This document shows positions 1 through 7,585 of a DNA stretch of 64,000 nt, one piece after another. The translations under genes were made by a program, and so were the position numbers. The notes under the pieces were generated by a model. That model was not told the DNA's origin and did no database searches. It saw only the letters and a program-made list of their open reading frames with translations. The stretch lies in assembly GCF_026240945.1 (NCBI RefSeq), contig NZ_JAPFPY010000014.1, positions 1 to 64,000 on the forward strand, in the 5' to 3' direction. The DNA comes from Mycolicibacterium sp. J2. Lineage in GTDB: Bacteria > Actinomycetota > Actinomycetes > Mycobacteriales > Mycobacteriaceae. How positions within the stretch are numbered: the first letter of the stretch is position 1; each line of letters opens with the position of its first letter.

Positions 1-2
1 TC

Positions 3-113
3 ACCTGGATCGAGCGGACCTACCATCGGCGCCGACGCCAGGCCGGACTCGGACGGTTGACCCCGATCGAATTCGAAGCAATCATGACCACACCGGCCAG
101 TCAGGCTGCGTGA
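3..113 (+). CDS. IS3-family transposase, C-terminal end (truncated by the window edge)
   Basis: The window opens inside a reading frame whose last 36 codons read TWIERTYHRRRRQAGLG then RLTPIEFE. This is the typical end of the IS3-family OrfB integrase: a Trp-containing segment, an Arg-rich YHRRRR stretch, then the LTPIEFE signature. The stop is TGA at 111-113. The rest of the transposase lies left of the window, so it cannot be judged whether the element is intact. The sequence right after the stop recurs at 2945-2974 and probably marks the element's end. Confidence 0.75.
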   Translation, partial: TWIERTYHRRRRQAGLGRLTPIEFEAIMTTPASQAA

Positions 114-117
114 CCGA

Positions 118-146
118 AAACTGTCACCTGATCGTGCAGCAGACCC
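118..146 (+). repeat. Probable IS terminal sequence, copy A
   Basis: A 29-base sequence just after the transposase stop (aaactgtcacc then gatcgtgcagcagaccc) is nearly repeated, in the same orientation, at 2945-2974. Its position beyond the transposase gene fits the right end of an IS3-type element. The left end is outside the window, so the terminal inverted repeat cannot be confirmed. Confidence 0.5.
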
Positions 147-175
147 ATCCGCTGGTGCGAGACGTGGGCAGCATG

Positions 176-688
176 TCACCGCGGCGACGCAGCCGTGCTA
201 CCTGACGCTGTCTCGCTTGCGATTTCGATGAGAATATCTACAACGTCAACGAGTGGTCGGTCTGTGCTGACCTCATGGGTAGCCGCCTGTCGAAGCAGCG
301 GTTCGACTTCAGCGAAGTCGGCGAGGATTTGTGCACGCTGCTGTGAGAGCTTGCCAAACGGGTTGTTCGTGCGCTTTTCGATACGGTCTAACACAACGTC
401 TATCGGAGCACTGAGCAGGACGACTGAGTTGAAGCGATCGTAGAAGTGTCCCTGGTTGGCTACCGTGCCCTGCACAAAAAGAGGGGTGGCACGTGGCTGA
501 TCCAACAGTTGGTCTATCAGGGGCACCCGCCACAATGGTTCGCCGTCGACGATCTCGAGCCAGTGGTCGTCGTCGGTGTCGACCGCCGTACAGCCCCGCC
601 TGCTCAGCTCGGCCAACACCGTCGACTTGCCCACCCCCGACATCCCGGTCACTAACACTGCCGCATGTCGTTCCATGCCACTATTCAA
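176..688 (-). CDS. P-loop NTPase, small kinase-like AAA protein
   Basis: A 170-residue protein with a Walker A loop GMSGVGKST at residues 15-23. It continues with a DTDDDHW segment and an LLSAPIDVVLDRI segment that resemble the substrate and lid regions of shikimate- and adenylate-kinase-like P-loop enzymes. It probably phosphorylates a small molecule, but the substrate cannot be read from sequence. ATG at 688 and an in-frame ATG at 676 (MERHAAVL) are both possible, and neither has a convincing ribosome site. It sits between an IS end and a membrane-protein gene, in a region that looks acquired. Confidence 0.75.
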   Translation of the reverse strand: MNSGMERHAAVLVTGMSGVGKSTVLAELSRRGCTAVDTDDDHWLEIVDGEPLWRVPLIDQLLDQPRATPLFVQGTVANQGHFYDRFNSVVLLSAPIDVVLDRIEKRTNNPFGKLSQQRAQILADFAEVEPLLRQAATHEVSTDRPLVDVVDILIEIASETASGSTAASPR

Positions 689-885
689 CCGCTTCTGCGA
701 TGCGGCCTCGACGCGGTGCTCGGCAGGATGATGTTACGACTCATCTTCAGCCCCAACGCGATCAAGATGAGGACTGTTACACCAGCGGTGATGTCCTCCG
801 TCGTTCGGTTGGCCGAACAGGGCTGCGACCGCGTAGAGGTCACCACCGCTCAGTCGCAGTTGTGCGTACGCAAGTAGCAGCGTAG

Positions 886-1911
886 TTAGGAAATGTAGAG
901 CGCACTCGTCAGGAGCGTCAGGGCGACGGCGAAGGCCATCGACGAGTAGTAGTGCAACGGCGACCTCTTCTTCCCCTCCTGACGATTTGCTGCGATGACC
1001 AGCAGGCTGTACGCCGCATACGAGAAGATGACGAGGCAGAGAGCGAAAACGTTTCTAACCGTGCTTTGTTGGAGTAGCGCGATCCACACGACGATCACCA
1101 TCAGGGCAGCTGGAGCTCCGGTGAGGAAATTCAGGCGGACAGCATCGATATCCTTCATCGAAGGCAATCCACACGCGAGTAGAAACACCATGATGGCAAC
1201 CATGGCGATGGCCAGCGGCCAGGACAGTGCGAGGGGCGTGTGATTCTTGGCTTGGACGACGGTGAAGGCGAACATGTAGAGGATCGTGCCTGCTCCGGTG
1301 AAAGTGATGAGAATCAGATAGAGGGCATTGAGCAGCTGATTTACATAGCGCAGTGAGAAGCCGGTGATTTTCCTCTCCCAGGTGGGATCCTTGGCATCCA
1401 TCAATTCCTGAAGATCTGGGCACGCCTTCTCCTGTTGCCAGCGTACAAACGCAAAAATGGTAATAACCGTCAGGGGTAGCACGATGTTGAAGGCTGCTTC
1501 ATTCTTGAAGGACACCGTGTAATCGTCAAAACCCCTTGTCCACCGCCCCGCCAAGATGAAGGCGGCTGCTGCGACTGAACCAATGACGTTGTTGCGTAGA
1601 TGGGCGTTGAAGCGGTCGCGCTCGTAGATTTCAGGATCTTTCCGCAGCTTCGCTTCTATGATGCCGGCGACCGGTGGGGCCACCGCGAAGGTAAGCAACA
1701 CACCGATGACGATCCAGGCGTTCGTCGCCAGAAGATAGTGATAGAAGGGCAAGTCCAGCGATGTTGCGACCAATGAAATGACGGAAACAACAAAGACGAT
1801 CGGCTCTTGAACTTTGGTCGGCTGAGCCTTTGGCATTGCAAACTTATCGACCGCAAGTAAAACTATCTGTAAACAGATGCTGACAATTTTGATTGCCGTT
1901 AGCTCTACCAC
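886..1911 (-). CDS. Polytopic membrane protein of unknown function
   Basis: About 341 residues with some nine or ten hydrophobic segments, for example KIVSICLQIVLLAV near the start and AFAVALTLLTSALYI at the very end. The central loop is charged (KDPEIYERDRFNAHLRNN). No family was recognised. The frame stays open up to an ATG at 1971, but the GTG at 1911 lies behind a purine-rich GGGGGAAAGA and places the start just before the first membrane helix, so it is preferred. The base composition looks less GC-rich than that of the core genes, which agrees with acquisition alongside the IS. Confidence 0.6.
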   Translation of the reverse strand: MVELTAIKIVSICLQIVLLAVDKFAMPKAQPTKVQEPIVFVVSVISLVATSLDLPFYHYLLATNAWIVIGVLLTFAVAPPVAGIIEAKLRKDPEIYERDRFNAHLRNNVIGSVAAAAFILAGRWTRGFDDYTVSFKNEAAFNIVLPLTVITIFAFVRWQQEKACPDLQELMDAKDPTWERKITGFSLRYVNQLLNALYLILITFTGAGTILYMFAFTVVQAKNHTPLALSWPLAIAMVAIMVFLLACGLPSMKDIDAVRLNFLTGAPAALMVIVVWIALLQQSTVRNVFALCLVIFSYAAYSLLVIAANRQEGKKRSPLHYYSSMAFAVALTLLTSALYIS

Positions 1912-2165
1912 TCTTTCCCCCCATGCATCGCCCACGCGAACTCTGGATCGGATCTTAACGAGTGGTCGCAAATTCGGCAGCGCGGCGAAAGGGATCAGCG
2001 TATCCCAACGGCCGGTTTGCTTGCGATCGGAAACTTGAAACCAGCGATTCCTCTACCGATACTTCTTGCCAATGCAATAAACCAAAAGACAATGATCGAG
2101 CACCGCATTCGAATCGTTGCTGGATACGCGGTTTGAAAGGCTTAGGTGCGTCGCCTGTGATCGGT

Positions 2166-2849
2166 CTAGCTACGACGGTGTGACCACATCGCCGATCCGT
2201 AGTACAGCACACCACCGACGACACCAAAAATTCCGGCGAGTGATGCGATGGCGATTACCACGATGCCCCACCCCATGTGGCCGGGCGACAAGAAGGGGTA
2301 TGGGATGGTGACGTCGCCAACCGTGGCGGCCACGGCGAGACCTACCAGATATGTGAGCGGCCAGCAGTACGCGGCGAGCATCCATTGGCCGCGTGACAGC
2401 TGAGGTCGTCGTAGGCATAGATCTGCGATGACGAGTACTGGTGCAACGGCGTGAAACAAGACGGTCGCCGTCCGCACCCAGCCGTCATCCCATGGCTGGA
2501 ACCAGGTTCCAGTCGGGCTAGCAGGAGCGATCACAGCGGCGAAGATGATCGCGGAGACGACGACACCCACAGCACTGGTGAGTCGCCCGGCATCGATACC
2601 GACGAGCCGACGATGCGTCACCACCTCAGTCACAGCGGCAATACCAGCCAGCGCGCCCGAAAGCACCGTGAAGTAGACCAGCGGGGACCGCGGGTCAGTC
2701 TGCTGTATGAATTGGCAGAGGACGGCGATTGCTTCAATAACAGCGATCGTTTGCGGTAGCAGTCGTCGTGACCAAACCACTAGGACGGTCCAGCGTGGTT
2801 CAAGATCTTCACCGTTGTATGGATAGCACGTGTGCGATCGCGCGGGCAC
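2166..2849 (-). CDS. Pr6Pr-type membrane protein
   Basis: A 227-residue protein with about six membrane spans. Segments such as VYFTVLSGALAGI, WPLTYLVGL and a C-terminal YPFLSPGHMGWG-type stretch resemble the Pr6Pr (FAR-17a/AIG1-like) family of bacterial six-pass membrane proteins, whose function is poorly known. The N-terminus is soluble and ends in the basic WSRRLLPQ, ahead of the first span. It is transcribed in the same direction as the membrane protein at 886-1911, about 255 bases away. The family call rests on residue pattern alone. Confidence 0.6.
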   Translation of the reverse strand: MPARSHTCYPYNGEDLEPRWTVLVVWSRRLLPQTIAVIEAIAVLCQFIQQTDPRSPLVYFTVLSGALAGIAAVTEVVTHRRLVGIDAGRLTSAVGVVVSAIIFAAVIAPASPTGTWFQPWDDGWVRTATVLFHAVAPVLVIADLCLRRPQLSRGQWMLAAYCWPLTYLVGLAVAATVGDVTIPYPFLSPGHMGWGIVVIAIASLAGIFGVVGGVLYYGSAMWSHRRS

Positions 2850-2944
2850 GAAACTCAGCCGGATAGGGCGGGGCGTGACGGTCGGCCTTTCGTACAGGCC
2901 AGCACTTAGTCACCGAATCCGGAACCCAAACGGTGGGTCAGGTC

Positions 2945-2974
2945 AAACTGTCACCCCGATTGTGCAGCAGACCC
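2945..2974 (+). repeat. Probable IS terminal sequence, copy B (solo)
   Basis: Thirty bases closely matching 118-146: the blocks aaactgtcacc and gtgcagcagaccc are identical, with one inserted base and a few changes between them. No transposase reading frame is attached, so this looks like a solo or decayed end. The pair brackets 147-2944, which holds the P-loop gene and two membrane-protein genes. Confidence 0.5.
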
Positions 2975-3001
2975 GGGACATTGCGACGGAGCGAGGTTGA
3001 G

Positions 3002-3253
3002 TCACTGGCTTCGGCGCGGAGTTACGGACGTGGCCCGGAACGAGTAGCCATCCTGGCCGCCTGCCGGTGCGTGTTCCCATTCGAAATCGACGGTTTCGCC
3101 CTGCAACAGTTCACGGTATCCGCACCGCAGCACCGAGTCGTTCGCCCAGATATCCGAGAAGTGAGCGAAACAGCCGCCTGGCGTTTCGGCTGAGGCGAGC
3201 ACTCCCCAGCCATCGTCGGGGTGCCAGATCTGGACGGTGCCAACTGATGTCAT
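3002..3253 (-). CDS. Cold-shock-domain protein
   Basis: An 83-residue single-domain protein with the order of a CspA-type nucleic-acid-binding beta barrel: GTVQIWHPDDGWGVLAS (first strand plus an RNP1-like segment), CFAHFSDI (RNP2-like, where canonical Csp has FVHFS), then GETVDFEWE. It is more diverged than housekeeping CspA: the usual GFGFI is replaced by GWGVL and a longer loop is present. It probably binds single-stranded RNA or DNA. The ATG at 3253 has no ribosome site, but TAGCCT lies six bases upstream, so a leaderless transcript is plausible. Confidence 0.8.
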   Translation of the reverse strand: MTSVGTVQIWHPDDGWGVLASAETPGGCFAHFSDIWANDSVLRCGYRELLQGETVDFEWEHAPAGGQDGYSFRATSVTPRRSQ

Positions 3254-3502
3254 GGAATCAGGCTACGGTCCGGCAGATGCAGCGGAGATCCATTTGAGAT
3301 CAGTGAACACCAGGGCGCCAGGACGGGCGACTCACAAAAGCAGACCCCTCGCCTGCAACTGGAGCAGTCAGCCGCGGCCGGCACGGATCGTTACCGGCGC
3401 ATTGCCGGCCCCCACCGTTGGGGAGGGCCTGTTCCACACCCATGATCGGAAAGTCGAGTAGTCAGTTACTCGCTGCGACGTCAGCCGACCCTTCTACCGT
3501 CC

Positions 3503-3525
3503 TAGGCATACCAACAGCATGCCTA
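3503..3525. promoter_or_regulatory. 7-bp inverted repeat upstream of the orphan gene
   Basis: TAGGCAT at 3503-3509 and ATGCCTA at 3519-3525 form perfect arms around a 9-base spacer, centred about 31 bases before the ATG at 3545. The spacing fits a dimeric repressor or activator site, or a short hairpin in the leader. No regulator gene is adjacent. Confidence 0.4.
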
Positions 3526-3544
3526 CCCACCAGAAGGGGTCATC

Positions 3545-4084
3545 ATGAGCGTCAACGAAATAGATGAAGTAATTGAACTACAGGTCACCAGCGAGGGAGC
3601 CTCCTTGCTCGGTGGGGGATCCGCGCTATCGGCGGATAGTGACTCTGGTGAGCCGAGCCAGTTCGTCACGCGCACACACGGCCACATCACTCTGAATACC
3701 GGGCCCATCGTCTTCCATTCGGGCGTGCCGGTCGGCGGATGGGGGGCTCTGGACGTCTATGGCGCTGGGGGCAGCAGATTCTCGGGACATTTCCACGACT
3801 CGGGGGCCGGCAACTACAACGTCGCCCTGGCGATTGTGGTCAAGGCTCAGAGCGGCACCGCCTACGCCTGGGCCACTCAGGGCCACCTCAGCGGCACGTT
3901 CACGCCGGGGTCCCGGGACTACAACTGGGACATTTCGCCGCTCGGTTCAATGGACTCGACCGATGCGAACAGCCTCACCGGTTGGTGGTGGCAGGCAGCG
4001 ACCAACTGGAACATCAACGGCATGGTCGACAGCTGCGTCAGGAACCTCGGTGGGGCAACCAGGGTCAAGTGGCTGCTCCCGTGA
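3545..4084 (+). CDS. Orphan hypothetical protein, Gly/Ser/Trp-rich and beta-looking
   Basis: A 179-residue protein of no recognised family. It has no signal peptide or membrane span. The acidic start (MSVNEIDEVIELQVTSEG) is followed by alternating polar and hydrophobic stretches (HGHITLNTGPIVFHSG, YNVALAIVVKAQSG) and a Trp cluster (LTGWWWQAATNWNING), suggesting a beta-sandwich or beta-barrel. There are aromatic and Gly turns and one Cys near the C-terminus. A strong ribosome site (AAGGGG, five bases before the ATG) supports the start and that it is expressed. An inverted repeat lies just upstream. It stands alone, between a divergent cold-shock gene and a mycothiol-type enzyme. Confidence 0.65.
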   Translation: MSVNEIDEVIELQVTSEGASLLGGGSALSADSDSGEPSQFVTRTHGHITLNTGPIVFHSGVPVGGWGALDVYGAGGSRFSGHFHDSGAGNYNVALAIVVKAQSGTAYAWATQGHLSGTFTPGSRDYNWDISPLGSMDSTDANSLTGWWWQAATNWNINGMVDSCVRNLGGATRVKWLLP

Positions 4085-4202
4085 CGATTAGCGCGAGCTG
4101 ACGAGCACGGCAACACTGGACGAGAAGTCCTGCGCAGCAGTCTGTCTGACAGCACATTGTCATCCCGGGTGCCTGGCATCGGTCGTGCGATGGGGCTGTA
4201 GC

Positions 4203-4766
4203 GTGACGGTCGTGATGATCGATGAGGCGCTGGATCAATCCGAGCAGTTGTGGGTTGGCGCTCTTTCTGCAGTAGCGCCGGGCGATCTCGACAAGCCCAG
4301 CGGCTGCGACGGGTGGACGATCGCCGATCTGGTCAATCATGTTGCCGGGGGCGGCCACCGGTACGCGATGTTGCTCGACGGCGCGGACGCTGCCGCGACC
4401 GCATTGACACGAAGCAACGACTACATCGGTAGCGATGCGGTGGCACAGTTCTGGCGGTACGAACAGATGCTGCGCGACGTTGCTGCCGTTGCCGACCTTG
4501 GCGCGATGGTCGACCATCGGGCGGGTCGGCGGTCGGGGACGACATTGCTGAACATGCGCGTCATGGATCTCACCTTGCACGCCAAAGATTTATGTGACGG
4601 CCTCGGACGCCAATGGGAACCATCCGACGGTCTCGCCTCCTATCTTCTCCTGGAAGTAGCCTCGACCATCGACGAACTTCGGTCGATAGGTCTGTTCGGC
4701 TCAGCGACAACCCCTCGCTCTGCGGCACCCGCCGACAGGCTGCTCGCGCTGGCGGGACGTCGCTGA
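4203..4766 (+). CDS. DinB-like, mycothiol-dependent maleylpyruvate-isomerase-family protein
   Basis: About 187 residues. The segment LDKPSGCDGWTIADLVNHVAGG near residue 35 is the hallmark of the actinobacterial TIGR03083/TIGR03086 family: a four-helix bundle whose His may bind metal and which in some members uses mycothiol. The matching later His is in MDLTLHAKDL. The substrate is unknown. GTG at 4203, preceded by GGGG, is chosen; GTG at 4185 and ATG at 4215 are also in frame. It converges on the AIM24 gene with a 38-base gap. Confidence 0.7.
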   Translation: MTVVMIDEALDQSEQLWVGALSAVAPGDLDKPSGCDGWTIADLVNHVAGGGHRYAMLLDGADAAATALTRSNDYIGSDAVAQFWRYEQMLRDVAAVADLGAMVDHRAGRRSGTTLLNMRVMDLTLHAKDLCDGLGRQWEPSDGLASYLLLEVASTIDELRSIGLFGSATTPRSAAPADRLLALAGRR

Positions 4767-4804
4767 GCGACGTGGTCGATGCCTAGCGACCCGTGCATCT
4801 GGGG

Positions 4805-5512
4805 TCAGTCACTGGTGGGCAAGTGCACGTACATCGACTGGATGCCGACCCGTCCCGGGCCGGTGAACCGGTTGAACACCACACTGGTCCCGCCGAGTAC
4901 ACCGGTCTTGAGGCCATACATCTTGACCTCCATCTTCACCGTCTCGTCGCGGTAGATCCAGCCACCTGGCTCGACGTCGATCTGCTCACCGGGTGCGAGC
5001 ACCTTCTCGAAGACGTTGCCGTTGCCGTGTAACCAGACCACGCCCTCACTGTCGGTCGCTGCGAACCGGTCGACGAAGAACCCGTTGCCCCCAACCAGCA
5101 TGTTGGCGATTCCGCGTTGACGAGTGAAGCTGTAGTCCAGATTCCCTGTCGCGGCGAGGTATTGGTGTTCGCGGACCTGAATGGCCATCCCGGGAGTCAG
5201 GTGCAGCGCGAACAGATGGCCGGCACCGTCTCGGGAGAACGCGATGTCCCCGGGGCTCTGGGTCTCGGTCAGCACGATCGGCATCCCCGCGACCACTCGC
5301 TTGAACGCGCCGCGCAAGGGATGGATGCCGATCTGTAGGTCAGGGTTCTTCCACAGCACGACGTGGTGCTCGAAGAACACCGGCACCCGCCCGTCCACGC
5401 GCACATGCAAGATGGGCACCAGCTCACCGGCGATGGCATACCCCACTCCTGGTGCTTGCCCGGTGGTCTCGGACGTAGACAGCAGCCGTGGGGGTGAGAA
5501 CGGTTGACTCAT
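4805..5512 (-). CDS. AIM24 family protein
   Basis: A 235-residue protein matching the AIM24 (formerly DUF124) family, a double-layered beta-helix-type fold of unclear biochemical role. Typical features are VLTETQSPGDIAFSRDGAG, HLFALHLTPGMAIQVRE, the repeated short beta motifs and GNGFFVDRFAA. ATG at 5512 (MSQPFSPPRLL) is chosen because it has GGAAAGG ten bases upstream. The frame is open further upstream, but that part would run over the carbonic anhydrase gene on the same strand. The gene follows the carbonic anhydrase by 107 bases. Confidence 0.8.
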   Translation of the reverse strand: MSQPFSPPRLLSTSETTGQAPGVGYAIAGELVPILHVRVDGRVPVFFEHHVVLWKNPDLQIGIHPLRGAFKRVVAGMPIVLTETQSPGDIAFSRDGAGHLFALHLTPGMAIQVREHQYLAATGNLDYSFTRQRGIANMLVGGNGFFVDRFAATDSEGVVWLHGNGNVFEKVLAPGEQIDVEPGGWIYRDETVKMEVKMYGLKTGVLGGTSVVFNRFTGPGRVGIQSMYVHLPTSD

Positions 5513-5619
5513 GCGCAGTCGACCTTTCCGTGCGCGGTGCACCCAAGCTCGATTATCGAGATTGAACTGCCGCTTCAGCGCGCGTTTGAGCTGTGAACTG
5601 TCTGCCGGCTGCCCACCGG

Positions 5620-6144
5620 TCAGCTGGCAACGACAACCGGCCCGTGCGCAGTCAGGGGGGTGACCTCGTCGAGCCGGCCGGTTGCCACGTCGAAGATGAA
5701 GCCGCGCAACGACTCGTGCCTGGTGACGAAGGGGCTGGCCTCGATCCGGCGCAGTGACTGACGCACATCCTCGGCCAGATCGTCGAAAGCCTCGGCGCCC
5801 CAAGCGGGTTTGATACCGGTTTCGTGTTGGATGCTGCGCTTGAACTCGTCGTCGGTGAATGTCAGCATGCCGCAGTCGGTGTGGTGGATGAGGATGATCT
5901 CCTTGGTGCCGAGCAGGCGCTGGCTGATGGCCAGGGATCTGATCTCGTCGTCGGTCACCACCCCACCGGCATTGCGGATGACGTGTGCCTCGCCGTCGCC
6001 GAGTCCCAGGATGCGGTAGACGTCCAAGCGGGCATCCATGCAGGCGAGCACCGCGACATGCTTGCTCGGCGGCAGCGGTAACGGGCCGTCGAAGGTCTTG
6101 GCGTACTCCGCGTTGTTGGCCAACAGTTCATCCGTGACAGACAT
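5620..6144 (-). CDS. canA: Beta-class carbonic anhydrase (Rv1284-like)
   Basis: A 174-residue enzyme that hydrates CO2 to bicarbonate. From the chosen start (MSVTDELLANN) the zinc ligands fall at Cys35, His88 and Cys91 with the Asp37/Arg39 dyad in CMDAR; HHTDC is also clear. These positions are those known for M. tuberculosis Rv1284. The C-terminal part (SLRGFIFDVATGRLDEV) is typical of this compact beta subclass. An ATG 36 bases further upstream is in frame but adds residues the family lacks. The gene diverges from the PE-PPE hydrolase at 6318. Confidence 0.88.
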   Translation of the reverse strand: MSVTDELLANNAEYAKTFDGPLPLPPSKHVAVLACMDARLDVYRILGLGDGEAHVIRNAGGVVTDDEIRSLAISQRLLGTKEIILIHHTDCGMLTFTDDEFKRSIQHETGIKPAWGAEAFDDLAEDVRQSLRRIEASPFVTRHESLRGFIFDVATGRLDEVTPLTAHGPVVVAS

Positions 6145-6317
6145 GCGCCGGACACTAACGGTCATCGGCGCCCCGGACACTGGTCGGAATCAGCGTGAAT
6201 CTTGCGCTGGCGATCAGCGGTGTGACGTGCACCCGGTACCGGGCACCGCGACGTCCACTCCGTTATGTTGTGAGCCGACAGCTCTTGTACTGCCGTACCA
6301 CTGTGAAAGGTGGCGCC

Positions 6318-7577
6318 GTGGAGACCGAGAAGCGCCTCAGCATCCTGGGTTTCGTTGCGGTGTTCGCACTCACCCTCGGCGTTGCACCCGCCCGGGCTGC
6401 CGATAAGTCTCCCGACGTTGCTGCGTTCTACCTGCAGGGCACCTGCCTGTGCAATACGGTCCCGACGGCACAGGAAGCGCTTGGCCTCGCCGACGGCTAT
6501 CTGGAGGGCGCCGGACCGATCACCGGCGTGGGCTATCCCGCCGGACTGCTCTTCGCCCTGGACTCGGCGATCGGCGCCAGCGGGGTGAAGACGCATCTGG
6601 ATGCGGTGCCCGACGGCATCAAGATCACCCTGGCCGGGGTCAGTCAGGGCGCCATCGTGCTCGACTACGTCAAACAGTCACTCGCGCTGCAGATCACACC
6701 AGCCCGTCCTCGTGCGGACCTGTCGTTCGTGACGTTCGGTGATCCGATGAACTCCACCGGCGGAATCGTCGCCAAGAACCCGCCGCTGTGGTTGACGGTG
6801 CCCCCGGGCATCTTGCCCACCCCGTACGCGACCACCGAGATCGTCCGCGAGTACGACGGCCTGTCGGACTGGCCGGACCGCCCCACCACCCTCTCGATGC
6901 TCAATGCGGTGATGGGTATCGCCTACGTGCATCCCTTCTACGGTGCGGCCGCCGACCCGGACACCCCAGGCACCTTGAAGACCGTCTCGGTCAATGCCGC
7001 CGGCGGCACCACCACGCACTACGTGGTCCCGACGGCCGGCCTGCCGATCACGCAGCCGCTGCGGGACGTGGGCCTCGACACCACCCTTGTCGACCGCTGG
7101 CTACGTCCCCAGATCGATGGTTCCTACAAGCGGCGCCCCACCGTGGTCGCAGCCGCTTCCGAGCCGTCACAGACCGAAGCGGCCCCGCGACCTGCCGAGG
7201 CCACGCCGACAACCGCCAAAGAGCCTGCGCCGCAAACCTCAAAGGCCGACACCGACACCGACACCGGCAGCCCGGTGCGCCCCAAGCCCAGCCTGCCTAT
7301 CACCCAACCGCTGCGCAACCTGGGCATCAACACCACCGCTATCGACCGGTGGTTGCGTCCGAAGGCCGATCGTTCGGACAAGCGCCGCCCCACCGAGGCC
7401 ACGGCTGAAGCCGACACGTCACCGGCCGCGTCGACAACGGCCAAACAGGATGCACCGAAGCAACCAGAATCCAACGCCGGCAGTCCGGTGCGGTCAAAGC
7501 CCAGCCTGCCGCATCGCCCGAAGAAAGAGTCGACGCGTTCACCATCAGATGGTTCCGCCGGGTCCACGAGTAAATGA
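6318..7577 (+). CDS. Secreted PE-PPE-domain serine hydrolase with duplicated C-terminal module
   Basis: A 419-residue exported protein. A signal peptide (LSILGFVAVFALTLGVAPARA) is followed by an alpha/beta-hydrolase domain of the PE-PPE type, with the nucleophile elbow GVSQG at Ser109 and an early Cys pair in GTCLCNT, as in mycobacterial cutinase-like enzymes. It probably cleaves an ester or lipid at the envelope. The module LPITQPLR...DRWLRP...KRRP occurs at residues 242-274 and again at 326-358 (23 of 33 identical), joined by Pro/Thr/Ala-rich linkers. GSPVR-KPSLP recurs a third time near the end. GTG at 6318 has AAAGGTGG four bases upstream. Confidence 0.8.
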   Translation: METEKRLSILGFVAVFALTLGVAPARAADKSPDVAAFYLQGTCLCNTVPTAQEALGLADGYLEGAGPITGVGYPAGLLFALDSAIGASGVKTHLDAVPDGIKITLAGVSQGAIVLDYVKQSLALQITPARPRADLSFVTFGDPMNSTGGIVAKNPPLWLTVPPGILPTPYATTEIVREYDGLSDWPDRPTTLSMLNAVMGIAYVHPFYGAAADPDTPGTLKTVSVNAAGGTTTHYVVPTAGLPITQPLRDVGLDTTLVDRWLRPQIDGSYKRRPTVVAAASEPSQTEAAPRPAEATPTTAKEPAPQTSKADTDTDTGSPVRPKPSLPITQPLRNLGINTTAIDRWLRPKADRSDKRRPTEATAEADTSPAASTTAKQDAPKQPESNAGSPVRSKPSLPHRPKKESTRSPSDGSAGSTSK

Positions 7578-7585
7578 GCCGCCGC

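Noticed and set aside
1955..2227. 90-residue open frame on the minus strand
   Set aside because: It overlaps the end of the Pr6Pr-type gene in another frame, has Cys- and Arg-rich random composition and lacks a ribosome site.
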